From Chloroflexota bacterium (lineage in GTDB: Bacteria; Chloroflexota; Dehalococcoidia; Lucifugimonadales; GCA-002723415): DNA of 64,000 nucleotides. Both the position numbers and the translations under genes were made by a program. Under the pieces are notes generated by a model. The model was given only the letters and a program-made list of their open reading frames with translations, had not been told where the DNA came from and did not search any database. Position 1 is the first letter of the stretch, and the number at the start of each line of letters is the position of its first letter. Shown here piece by piece: positions 20,000-28,629 of this stretch. The DNA lies in contig PBKN01000009.1 of NCBI GenBank assembly GCA_002721445.1, forward strand, positions 80,242-144,241, in the 5' to 3' direction.

Positions 20000-20998
20000 T
20001 TAGAAATTATTAACATCAACAACAATTCTTCCTCGTATGTTACCTAACAAAATTTCTTGAGCCACTCTAAAAACATCACTCAATACTACTTCAGTTGTAA
20101 TCAAATCTAAATTTAATTTTTTTATGTATTTATTTAATCTATTCCAAGATATATTTCTTCTCTCTAGAGGACAAAAGTTAGAGTCAATTCCAATCAAACG
20201 AACTCCTCTAAGTATAAATGGAAGAACATTTGTATTGAAATTCACTCCAGCAGCATTTCCACATACAGCTATGCAACCATTATTTTTAATGGAAGGTATT
20301 AAATTACCTAATACATCTCCTCCAACTGTATCAATTACCGCTGCCCATTCGCCTTTCTTGAGAAGTTTATTATGACTATCTAAATCATCAGAATAAATAA
20401 CATTAGATGCTCCCAGTGAAAGAAGATATTCTAAATTCTTTGCACTTCTTGTCAAAGCAACAACTTCATATCCCAAATTAGAAAGTAATAAAATTGATGT
20501 ACTTCCTACTCCACCACTTCCACCTGTTACTAGAACAGGCCCATTTTTAGATTTTATATAATTATCTTCTAACTCCAAAATACTTAACATTGATGTAAAA
20601 CCAGCAGTTCCTAAAATCATTGAACTTTTGAGACTTATATTATCTGGTCTTTTGATTAGCCAATCTCCTTTAACTCTAGCCAACTGAGAAAACCCTCCAG
20701 TATGAGTTTCTCCTAATCCCCATCCAGTAGCTATAACTTCATCCCCAGCAACAAAGTCTTTATGATTAGATTCTATAACAATCCCAGAAAAATCTATCCC
20801 TGGAATCATAGGGAATTTTTGCATTATTCTGCCTTTATTACCCTTTAATGCAAGACCATCTTTATAATTTACTGTAGAATAAAAAACTTGGATTAATACA
20901 TCACCAGGAAATAGGTCATCAATGCTTAAATCAGAAATAGATATATTTAATTTACCCTCTTGCTCTATAGCATGAACAGCTTTGAATTTATCAATCAT
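20000..20998 (-). CDS. YhdH/AcuI-type MDR oxidoreductase (acryloyl-CoA reductase-like)
   Basis: A 332-aa medium-chain dehydrogenase/reductase of the YhdH/YhfP branch, which lacks catalytic zinc. The N-terminal domain has STVNYKDGLALKG and PGIDFSGIV, characteristic of this branch. The nucleotide-binding domain has TGGSGGVGSTSILLL. Family members reduce acryloyl-CoA to propionyl-CoA with NADPH (AcuI in DMSP degraders, YhdH in E. coli). In a marine setting that is attractive, but no DMSP lyase gene or other direct support is visible here. It follows the 2-hydroxyacid dehydrogenase by 14 nt on the same strand. Confidence 0.85.
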   Translation of the reverse strand: MIDKFKAVHAIEQEGKLNISISDLSIDDLFPGDVLIQVFYSTVNYKDGLALKGNKGRIMQKFPMIPGIDFSGIVIESNHKDFVAGDEVIATGWGLGETHTGGFSQLARVKGDWLIKRPDNISLKSSMILGTAGFTSMLSILELEDNYIKSKNGPVLVTGGSGGVGSTSILLLSNLGYEVVALTRSAKNLEYLLSLGASNVIYSDDLDSHNKLLKKGEWAAVIDTVGGDVLGNLIPSIKNNGCIAVCGNAAGVNFNTNVLPFILRGVRLIGIDSNFCPLERRNISWNRLNKYIKKLNLDLITTEVVLSDVFRVAQEILLGNIRGRIVVDVNNF

Positions 20999-21012
20999 AA
21001 TTATTCTCTAAT

Positions 21013-22053
21013 TCATTTAGACATTGCTGGATTTCTATTTGAAATCATATTTTTTACATCAGGATTGACTAAAGACATAGGCCATTGATTATTTAAAACT
21101 CTATAAGCTTCTTGTCCAACATATTTATAAAGAACTTCATCTGAACCAGTTGATGTACCTGCAGTATGGGGAGTCATAATAACATTTGGAAGAGAAATTA
21201 AAATATTATCATCTTTTATAGGTTCCTCTTCAAAAACATCTAAACCTGCTCCAGCAATACAACCAGATTTCAAAGCATCTATCATTGCTTTTTCATCAAT
21301 AGTTCCTCCTCTACAAGTATTTATGATGAATGCAGTATTTTTCATATTTTTAAAAAATTCTTTGTTAATTATCTTTTTAGTTTCATTATTTAAAGGAAGA
21401 TGAATTGATACATAATCAGATATCGCTGCAATTGATTCTAAACTATTGTATAATTCCACTTCATATTCTCTTGCAATCCAAGGTTCTACATAAGGATCAT
21501 AAGAAACAACTTTCAACCCAAATGCTTTAGCTTTTCTTGCAGTTGCTCTCGCAATATTTCCAAAACCAATTAATCCTAAAGTTTGATTGTAAACAGGAGG
21601 CATATGAAGTTTTTTTTCAGCTAGAAATTTTCTCATTCCTTCACTAGGAGCTTTATCCCATTGACCTGACTTAACTAAATCATTTAAAAAATTTAAATGT
21701 TTCGCACATGATAAAAGTAACATTATTGCATGATTAGAGACTTCTTCTGAACAAAAACCAGCAGTATTAGTAAGCATAATTTTATTTTTTGTAGCTGCCT
21801 CATCGTCAATCCTATCAAATCCATGTCCAAAACTAACTATAGAATATGCACTGTCAATTTCATTAATTACAGAAGCAGGCATGGGAACCCCTTCATTTAT
21901 AATTAAATCAGCACCTTTAACTGCTTCAATTGTTTCTCCTTCGCTATTACAAATATGTACAGATAAATCATATTCAAGCCCATTGAGTTCTTTTTTTATC
22001 TGCTCTAAATTTGGTTCAGCTACACAAATATAAGATATATTACTTTTAGACAT
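21013..22053 (-). CDS. D-2-hydroxyacid dehydrogenase
   Basis: A 346-aa NAD-dependent dehydrogenase of the D-isomer 2-hydroxyacid family (phosphoglycerate dehydrogenase / CtBP-like). The Rossmann motif is GLIGFGNIARATARKAKAFG. The catalytic Arg is in NTCRGGTIDE, the Glu near FEEEPIKDD, and the His in MTPHTAG. It reduces a 2-keto acid or oxidises a D-2-hydroxy acid; which one is not decided by sequence. There is no ACT or ASB regulatory domain, so a dedicated SerA is unlikely. Start ATG with AAGGAGC 6 nt upstream. It sits between a class V aminotransferase and a YhdH-type reductase, fitting an amino- or organic-acid catabolic run. Confidence 0.88.
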   Translation of the reverse strand: MSKSNISYICVAEPNLEQIKKELNGLEYDLSVHICNSEGETIEAVKGADLIINEGVPMPASVINEIDSAYSIVSFGHGFDRIDDEAATKNKIMLTNTAGFCSEEVSNHAIMLLLSCAKHLNFLNDLVKSGQWDKAPSEGMRKFLAEKKLHMPPVYNQTLGLIGFGNIARATARKAKAFGLKVVSYDPYVEPWIAREYEVELYNSLESIAAISDYVSIHLPLNNETKKIINKEFFKNMKNTAFIINTCRGGTIDEKAMIDALKSGCIAGAGLDVFEEEPIKDDNILISLPNVIMTPHTAGTSTGSDEVLYKYVGQEAYRVLNNQWPMSLVNPDVKNMISNRNPAMSK

Positions 22054-22097
22054 GTTAAAGCTCCTTAATTTAATGAATTATAATTCAAATTAAAAAA

Positions 22098-23267
22098 TTA
22101 AATCTTATTTGATATATCAGAAACAGCATTTAAAACAAAATCCAATTCATCCTCAGTATTGAAAAATGCTGTAGATATACGTAAGCCTGATATATCTGTA
22201 TGACGTAAAGATGGCCTACCTAATATATTTCTTTTTAACATTTCTTCACTTAATTGATCTCCATGAATATTACCTAGTGAAAAAGTTACAATACCTGTAG
22301 TAAAATCTAAATCAACAGGGCTTCTTAAGGTTACTTTTGGAATTTCCAATAAACCTGCTCTTAATTGTTCTGTTAATTTAGAAACCCTCTTTTCTATATT
22401 GTTTATTCCTAATGAATTTATATAATCAATAGCTAAGCCCATGGCAATATACAAAGGTTTTTGCCTACCCCCAAATTCGAATTTATGTGCTGTAGTTTCA
22501 TAAACCACATCATCTTTCAAACCTCTATCCCATATACCCGCATAAGCACCAGTCCATGAAATGTTTAACTTTTCTATCCATTCTGGTTTAACATAAAAAC
22601 CTGCAACTCCCCATCCACCTAATAACCATTTATGTGCAGTAAATGAATAAAAATCACAATCAATGTCATTTAAATCAATAGAAAATTGTCCAGCAGACTG
22701 AGCTCCATCAAATATAACAGCTACACCATTTTCGTGTGCTAGGGAACAAATTTCTTTCGCTGGTAATTTATGACCTGTATCAGTGGTAACATGACTAAGC
22801 GAAATAAGTTTCGTATTCTTATTTATTAAATCATTTAATTCAGATAGAAAAGTATTTTTATCCTCAGAAACTTTTACTTTTACAACCTTAACACCAAATT
22901 TATCTCTTAGATTAAGCCATGGCATTATACCACTTGGATGTTCTTCAGAAGACACTATAATTTCATCTCCCTTAACCCAATCCATTCCATGAGCAACTAT
23001 ATTCATACCTTCAGAAATAGCTCTAGTAAAAGCAATAGCATTGATAGGAACATTAAATAGATTTGCTGATAAACTTCTAGTTTCTTCCATCCTATTTTCT
23101 AGATCAGATTTAACCTTAGGAGTATCAGGACCATAATCTCTTGCATATTCGTATATATTTTGAATCTCTTTAGCTATTTTTACTGATATTGGACCAGTTC
23201 CACCAGTATTTAAGTAAACAGAATTAGATAATACTGGAAAATCCTTTCTAACATCATCTATATTCAT
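22098..23267 (-). CDS. Class V PLP aminotransferase / cysteine desulfurase-like
   Basis: A 389-aa fold-type I PLP enzyme. The Schiff-base lysine is Lys213 in FTAHKWLLGGWG. HVTTDTGHKLP, IFDGAQSAGQ and the C-terminal GRPSLRHTDISGLRIS are the other family landmarks. The usual catalytic Cys loop of NifS/IscS desulfurases is not visible near the C-terminal third, so an aminotransferase, lyase or isopenicillin-N-epimerase-like function is more likely than sulfur transfer. Start ATG with GGAG upstream. It lies 44 nt before the 2-hydroxyacid dehydrogenase on the same strand. Confidence 0.82.
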   Translation of the reverse strand: MNIDDVRKDFPVLSNSVYLNTGGTGPISVKIAKEIQNIYEYARDYGPDTPKVKSDLENRMEETRSLSANLFNVPINAIAFTRAISEGMNIVAHGMDWVKGDEIIVSSEEHPSGIMPWLNLRDKFGVKVVKVKVSEDKNTFLSELNDLINKNTKLISLSHVTTDTGHKLPAKEICSLAHENGVAVIFDGAQSAGQFSIDLNDIDCDFYSFTAHKWLLGGWGVAGFYVKPEWIEKLNISWTGAYAGIWDRGLKDDVVYETTAHKFEFGGRQKPLYIAMGLAIDYINSLGINNIEKRVSKLTEQLRAGLLEIPKVTLRSPVDLDFTTGIVTFSLGNIHGDQLSEEMLKRNILGRPSLRHTDISGLRISTAFFNTEDELDFVLNAVSDISNKI

Positions 23268-23305
23268 ATATTATCTCCATTATCTTTAAATTTATTTTAA
23301 TAACA

Positions 23306-24601
23306 TTATAAGATAGGCATATATCTATCTAATTCATATTTAGTAACTTTTGTATTATACAATTCCCATTCAATTTTTTTATTTTCAATAAAACTATTGA
23401 ACACATAATCCCCCAGAGCTTTATGCACCAATTCACTATTTTCTGTAATTAGTATAGCTTCCCATAAATTACTAGGCAATTTTTCATTTTTATTTTCAAA
23501 TTCTAAAAGTTCATAATTATTCTCAATACCTTCTAGCCCTGCAGCAAGCATTACACTAAAAGCTAAATAAGGGTTACAAGCTGGATCTGGTGCACGATAT
23601 TCAATTCTTCTAGAAGAATTGTTACCCATTCTATAAGATGGAACTCTTATTAAATCAGCCTTGTTAACTAAAGCCCATGATATATATGTAGGAGCTTCGA
23701 ATCCAGAAACTAATCTCTTATAAGAATTAACCCATTGATTTGTAATCGCTGTAATTTCTCTAGCATGTTTTAATAAGCCTGCAATAAAACTACGAGCTGT
23801 TTTTGATAAATATACTTTATCATCAGGATCAAAGAAGACATTATCATTTCCATGAAAAAGAGATTGATGAATATGCATTCCATTACCATTTATATCTGAA
23901 ATTGGTTTAGGCATAAATGTTGCATGACATCCATATTTTTTAGCTATTTCTTTAACTACTAATCTATATGTCATAACAGTATCTGCCATTGTTAGAGCAT
24001 CAGTATGGCGCAAATCAATTTCATGTTGACTTGAAGAAGCTTCATGATGAGTTGAACCTACCGGGATTCCAAATTCTTCAAGGGCAAGCACTGTTTCGTT
24101 CCTTAATTCTCCTGAAAAACTGTTATCTAGTTGATCAAAATACCCTTCTAAATCAATTGGCTCTGTTGTTTTATTGGATTTAAAATAAAAATGTTCCATT
24201 TCAGGTGCAACATAATATGTATAACCCATTTCAGTTGCACGTTGCAGATTCCTGCGTAAAACATATCGTGGATCACCTTCAAATGAATTGTTTTCAGGAG
24301 TATAAATATCACAAAATATCCTAGCTACTGTAGTAGTACCAGATTTCCAAGGTATTAAACTAAAAGTATTAGGATCAGGGAATGCATATAAATCTCTCTC
24401 ATCAGATCTTGCAAATCCTTCAATTGAAGAACCATCAAAAGAAATACCGTTAGATAATCCTCTTTCAAGTTCTTCAATCGTAATACTAAAGCCTTTTAAA
24501 TTACCAAGAATGTCTGAAAACCATAGTCTGATAAATTTAACATCATTTTCTTTAGCTTGATGTAAAACATATTTAACACCATCTTCATTAATTTTTAACA
24601 A
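23306..24601 (-). CDS. glnA: Glutamine synthetase type I (GSI)
   Basis: A 431-aa ATP-dependent enzyme making glutamine from glutamate and ammonium. The beta-grasp N-terminus (FIRLWFSDILGNLKGF), the catalytic block (APEMEHFYF, GNGMHIHQSL) and the ATP/Glu site (SYRMGNNSSRRIEYRAPD) are present. The C-terminus lacks the tyrosine-containing adenylylation segment of GSI-beta enzymes, so control by GlnE-type adenylylation is unlikely. Start TTG with AGGTG 6 nt upstream. The gene lies 33 nt after a second glutamine synthetase of a different type, probably on the same transcript. Confidence 0.95.
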   Translation of the reverse strand: MLKINEDGVKYVLHQAKENDVKFIRLWFSDILGNLKGFSITIEELERGLSNGISFDGSSIEGFARSDERDLYAFPDPNTFSLIPWKSGTTTVARIFCDIYTPENNSFEGDPRYVLRRNLQRATEMGYTYYVAPEMEHFYFKSNKTTEPIDLEGYFDQLDNSFSGELRNETVLALEEFGIPVGSTHHEASSSQHEIDLRHTDALTMADTVMTYRLVVKEIAKKYGCHATFMPKPISDINGNGMHIHQSLFHGNDNVFFDPDDKVYLSKTARSFIAGLLKHAREITAITNQWVNSYKRLVSGFEAPTYISWALVNKADLIRVPSYRMGNNSSRRIEYRAPDPACNPYLAFSVMLAAGLEGIENNYELLEFENKNEKLPSNLWEAILITENSELVHKALGDYVFNSFIENKKIEWELYNTKVTKYELDRYMPIL

Positions 24602-24634
24602 ATTTCACCTAACTAATTAAAACAAATTAATAAT

Positions 24635-25639
24635 TTATTTTTTTGCTGAACTACATACAGTATCAGTAATAAGGTTAGCGACAACATAGGGATCCATATT
24701 TGCATTTGGACGACGGTCTTCTATGTAACCTTTACCATCAACATTAACTTGCCATGGAATCCTTACAGATGCCCCTCTGTCTGAAACCCCATATGAAAAT
24801 TTATCTACTGAAGCTGTTTCATGTAAGCCTGTTAATCTTTCTTCAATTGCAAATCCATAATTCTTAATATGTAATTCATGTTTTTTTGAAAGAGCTTCAG
24901 CTGCATCTATACATGGCTGATAACTTGTCCTCATTTGTTTAGTAGAAAAATTAGTATGACAACCTGCACCATTCCAGTCTCCTTTTACAGGTTTAGGATC
25001 TAATGTCGCACTAATATTATGATCTTCTCCTATTCGATATAATAACCATCTTGCTATCCAAAGCTGATCTCCTACAGCAGTTGGCCCAATTGGCCCAACC
25101 TGAAACTCCCATTGTGCAGGCATAACCTCAGCATTTATACCAGAAATATTTAATCCTGCTAATAAACATGCATCCAAATGTTCTTCAACTAGAGGTCTAC
25201 CAAATACTTCATCAGCTCCAACTCCACAATAATAGCCACCTTGAGGAGCAGGAAATCCATTAGAAGGCCAACCTAAAGGCTGAATCCCATCAAAAAGTGT
25301 ATACTCCTGTTCGATACCAAACCATATATCAAAATCAGAATATTTTTTTTCGGTTTCTGAACATGCATAACGAGTATTTGAAACATGAGGAGTCATATCA
25401 GTATTCATTACTTCTGTCATGACTAAAATATCATTACCAAGCCGAATTGGATCAGGACAAGTGAATACTGGCTTCAATACGCAATCAGAATTCTCACCGG
25501 GTGCCTGGTTAGTACTAGACCCATCAAACCCCCATATAGGAGGATTTTCACCTAATGGAACAATTTTAGTTTTAGATCTTAATTTTTGTGTTGGTGTTGT
25601 ACCATCAATCCAAATATATTCAGCTTTATAAGACTCCAT
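24635..25639 (-). CDS. Glutamine synthetase type II (GSII, eukaryote-like)
   Basis: A 334-aa glutamine synthetase of the type II family, otherwise typical of eukaryotes and some bacteria such as rhizobia and actinomycetes. Diagnostic segments are AEYIWIDGT, WGFDGSSTNQAPGENSDC, WFGIEQEYTLFD, GDWNGAGCHTNFST and the C-terminal DRRPNANMDPYVVA. It carries out the same reaction as the type I enzyme downstream. Start ATG with AAGGAGT at good spacing. Having GSI and GSII back to back suggests that one was acquired, and that the cell may deploy isoenzymes under different nitrogen supply; that is inference. Confidence 0.94.
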   Translation of the reverse strand: MESYKAEYIWIDGTTPTQKLRSKTKIVPLGENPPIWGFDGSSTNQAPGENSDCVLKPVFTCPDPIRLGNDILVMTEVMNTDMTPHVSNTRYACSETEKKYSDFDIWFGIEQEYTLFDGIQPLGWPSNGFPAPQGGYYCGVGADEVFGRPLVEEHLDACLLAGLNISGINAEVMPAQWEFQVGPIGPTAVGDQLWIARWLLYRIGEDHNISATLDPKPVKGDWNGAGCHTNFSTKQMRTSYQPCIDAAEALSKKHELHIKNYGFAIEERLTGLHETASVDKFSYGVSDRGASVRIPWQVNVDGKGYIEDRRPNANMDPYVVANLITDTVCSSAKK

Positions 25640-25763
25640 ACTTTACTCCTTTATTAAATAAAAATTTATTAAATAAAAATATAATTTATATATTTCTTTT
25701 GTATTTCAAAATTATTAAATTTTTGTTAAATAAAAGAAATAGATAAATAAATAAAGTATAAAA

Positions 25764-26528
25764 TCAAATTGAATTTTTATTTGATTCTAACCTTTTGATT
25801 TCTTCATCAATTTGAACTATCTCTACAAATTCTTGCTGTGTTAAATGGAAACATCTCTTAAGCCATAAATCAGTTAGTTTTGAACCAAACACATCTGATG
25901 ATTTAGCAGCATTTGTAATTTTCGCAATTTCATATTCACTTGGTAAATGTTTAGACAGATTCTCTATATCAGTTTCAGCTTCTTGAGCTAGAGCATTTTC
26001 ATTACCCTCAATTGCAAATCTTAATCTACCAATCATTTTAGTTAATTCACTTAATTTATCATTGGTACTCATAAATTCGTATAATACACTATTAACATCT
26101 AGTGTTGAATTATTTACATCATCAATTCTTTCCATAGAATTTTCTAAAAGAACTTCCTGGTCGTAATATTCTGCATATTTCTGCACAGCTTCATTAACTA
26201 ATATCATAGATGATTGTATGTCTATGCTATCAAACAAACCCCCATACAATATATCGTCAGTTCTAATATTAGCAATTACATCAATATATTCTCTACTTTC
26301 TACTTTTTCTGGTGCGGGAGGAAATGCAAAAGCAGACAAATCATTGGCTCCAATATCAGATATTTGATTCATTAAAAATGGAGGAACATATTTAGATACC
26401 TCGACAGTTATTGGCAATAAAACAATGTATGTTGCCCATACTTCATTTTGATTATTTGAATCTCTAAAATAAAGTATAGCATGACCTTTACATTCTTCTT
26501 GACTTCCTAAATCAAAATTCAAATCCAT
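25764..26528 (-). CDS. Conserved-looking hypothetical protein, 254 aa
   Basis: I do not recognise the family. The protein is soluble, acidic and without a signal peptide. The N-terminal half contains a beta-rich stretch (GHAILYFRDS, then EVWATYIVLLPITVEVSKYV and a PPF segment). The C-terminal half is helical and charged, with NSVLYEFMSTNDKLSELT and a final Lys/Glu-rich helix. The ATG is preceded by GGAGG at about 12 nt and a nearer GGGTGA. It is divergent from pyrD across a symmetric promoter region and lies upstream of GSII, so it may head the glutamine synthetase transcript. Confidence 0.72.
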   Translation of the reverse strand: MDLNFDLGSQEECKGHAILYFRDSNNQNEVWATYIVLLPITVEVSKYVPPFLMNQISDIGANDLSAFAFPPAPEKVESREYIDVIANIRTDDILYGGLFDSIDIQSSMILVNEAVQKYAEYYDQEVLLENSMERIDDVNNSTLDVNSVLYEFMSTNDKLSELTKMIGRLRFAIEGNENALAQEAETDIENLSKHLPSEYEIAKITNAAKSSDVFGSKLTDLWLKRCFHLTQQEFVEIVQIDEEIKRLESNKNSI

Positions 26529-26567
26529 ATCACCCTTATACCTCCAAAATCAAATTAATTCCAAATA

Positions 26568-26606
26568 CTATTATACTCATAAGTAAAAAGAGTATAATAG
26601 TATAAT
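26568..26606. promoter_or_regulatory. Mirror-image promoter/operator between the 254-aa gene and pyrD
   Basis: An 11-bp perfect inverted repeat, CTATTATACTC (26568-26578) and GAGTATAATAG (26590-26600), with an 11-nt spacer lies in the 100-nt divergent intergenic region. Each arm contains TATAAT reading outward: 26593-26598 toward pyrD and 26570-26575 (minus strand) toward the 254-aa gene. A second plus-strand TATAAT lies at 26601-26606. This could be a pair of divergent -10 elements, a dimeric repressor site, or both. No good -35 boxes accompany them. Confidence 0.5.
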
Positions 26607-26628
26607 AGTACATTAACTGAGTAAATAT

Positions 26629-27699
26629 ATGAAATCTTATTTTTTAAAACCACAATTCTACAAAAGTTATATTCGACCAATATTATTTAGTTTACCCCCA
26701 GAATTTTCTCAAAAAATAGCAGATATGGTTCTTGAAAAAAAGATTTTTCAAAAACTAATCTCAGATAATTTACTGGTTAACAATCCAAAATTAACTACTA
26801 AATTCGTTGGAATTGAATTAAATAATCCAGTGGGCCTAGCTGCTGGTTATGATAAAAACTGCAAACATATAACAGCTACTGAAAAACTTGGGTTCAGCTA
26901 TTTAGTATGTGGAACAATTATAAATAATCCTAGATATGGAAATCCAAAACCAAGAATTTCAAGACTTCCTAAAGATAATGCTCTTATAAATTCATTAGGG
27001 TTTCCTAGTGAAGGTTTAAATCAAATAATTCATAATCTAAATAAGAGTAAAAATCATAATAACCCAATTATATTAAGTATTTCTGGTCTAAACATAAATG
27101 AAATACTAAATTGTTATAAAAAACTTGAAACTTATGCTAATGCCTTCGAAATAAATATAAGTTCACCAAATACTAAAGGACTCAAACTTTTTCAAGATCA
27201 CAAAATATTAAAAGAATTATTCATTAAGTTGAATGAAATTCGTACAAAACCTATTATAATTAAAATACCTCCATATACAAATTCGAAAAAAGATGTATAT
27301 AAATCTGTAAATTACCATGATAAAAATCAAATCATGAAGATAGTTCAAACCTGCTTAGAACAATCTATAGATGGAATTACTGTTTCAAATACAACTCCAA
27401 TAACTAGCAATAAATTACAATCAAAATCTGGGGGTTTAAGCGGTAAGCCAATATTCGAAAATATGATAGAAATGATTAGAGATATAAAATATGAAGTTGG
27501 GCAAAAGATTGATATTAGTGCTTGTGGAGGTATAAGTACTGGAAAAGATGTTTTAGAAGCTATAAAAGCTGGAGCTAAGGCTACTCAAATCTATACAAGT
27601 TTAATCTATGAAGGACCAGGAATAGTAAAAATAATTAACGAAGAAATACTATCTTTACTGAAAGAAAATGAAGATTTAATGTCATTGCAGTCTAAATAA
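26629..27699 (+). CDS. pyrD: Dihydroorotate dehydrogenase, class 2 (quinone-linked)
   Basis: A 356-aa FMN enzyme oxidising dihydroorotate to orotate in pyrimidine synthesis. The N-terminal helix block (YIRPILFSLPPEFSQKIA) is the membrane-associating extension of class 2 enzymes. NPVGLAAGYDKN is the FMN/substrate region, and NISSPNTKGL carries the catalytic serine that defines class 2, where class 1 has cysteine. The C-terminal ACGGISTGKD and AGAKATQIYT bind FMN phosphate. The start is ATG at 26629. The gene is divergent from the 254-aa gene and converges on the HAD phosphatase with a 3-nt gap. Confidence 0.93.
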   Translation: MKSYFLKPQFYKSYIRPILFSLPPEFSQKIADMVLEKKIFQKLISDNLLVNNPKLTTKFVGIELNNPVGLAAGYDKNCKHITATEKLGFSYLVCGTIINNPRYGNPKPRISRLPKDNALINSLGFPSEGLNQIIHNLNKSKNHNNPIILSISGLNINEILNCYKKLETYANAFEINISSPNTKGLKLFQDHKILKELFIKLNEIRTKPIIIKIPPYTNSKKDVYKSVNYHDKNQIMKIVQTCLEQSIDGITVSNTTPITSNKLQSKSGGLSGKPIFENMIEMIRDIKYEVGQKIDISACGGISTGKDVLEAIKAGAKATQIYTSLIYEGPGIVKIINEEILSLLKENEDLMSLQSK

Positions 27700-27702
27700 A
27701 AG

Positions 27703-28515
27703 TTATTTAAAATAACCTAACTCCATAAACTCCTCTAAAACAGACGCAACTCCATCATTTTCTATACTAGGGGCAAGTTTATTTGCTACATTAATAATTT
27801 CAGGTACTGAATTTTTGACAGCAACACCCATTTCAACCCATTTAATCATTTGCAAATCATTGTATCCATTACCAAAAGCAATAGTCTCTGATTTTTTTAT
27901 TTTTAATTTTTCACATAACCATGCTAAACCTTTATCTTTACCACTATTTGGATGAAGTATCTCACAGAAATACGGTAAAGATCTTGTAATATATAAATAA
28001 TTTTTAAATTTAGATTGCAAATGAGATTCTAATTTTTGAATTTTACATGCATCACCAAGTACAACAATTCTATCAGGGTTTTCTAAAGCAAGATCCCTTA
28101 AATTATCAATATATTTTATGTCCAAGTTATTTCTATTGCCATAAGACACCATTTCGTCTGTCAGATCAGATACGAATACATGACCGTTACAATTAACCAT
28201 GATTTGAAATCCAGAATAATCATCAAGTTCATTTAAAGCAGAATTTAACATGATTGGGTTAAGAGGAGAATGCCATTTAATTGAACCATTTTTTAAATCT
28301 ACAACTTGAGCCCCTTGAAAAGGAACAATATATTTTATACCGTAAATACCGTCCAATATATTTTTAGCTGACTTAAATGTCCTTCCTGTGGCTATAACAA
28401 TATGTACTCCTAATTCAACTAAATCTTTGATTATTTTAATTGTACGTATAGAAACAGGATTTTCTGTATTTCTAATTGTTCCGTCAATATCAAGAGCAAT
28501 TAATTTATATTTCAC
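27703..28515 (-). CDS. HAD-superfamily Cof-type phosphatase
   Basis: A 270-aa sugar-phosphatase-like HAD hydrolase of the Cof/IIB subclass. Motif I is ALDIDGTIRNT with the nucleophile and acid/base aspartates. Motif II lies in VIATGRTF, and motif III/IV in ETIAFGNGYNDLQMIKW, with the late Asp binding Mg. The large IIB cap occupies the middle of the protein. Likely substrates are small phosphorylated metabolites; the specific one cannot be read. It starts at ATG and runs convergently with pyrD, divergently from the molybdenum hydroxylase gene. Confidence 0.87.
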   Translation of the reverse strand: MKYKLIALDIDGTIRNTENPVSIRTIKIIKDLVELGVHIVIATGRTFKSAKNILDGIYGIKYIVPFQGAQVVDLKNGSIKWHSPLNPIMLNSALNELDDYSGFQIMVNCNGHVFVSDLTDEMVSYGNRNNLDIKYIDNLRDLALENPDRIVVLGDACKIQKLESHLQSKFKNYLYITRSLPYFCEILHPNSGKDKGLAWLCEKLKIKKSETIAFGNGYNDLQMIKWVEMGVAVKNSVPEIINVANKLAPSIENDGVASVLEEFMELGYFK

Positions 28516-28629
28516 AAAAATTATCCTCTAATAATATAATAAATAGAAAAATTACTGTGCTAAAATAATAACAAATTAATTTTAACAAATTTTAATGATT
28601 AAATGAATAATAAAAAAATGAGGTAATAA

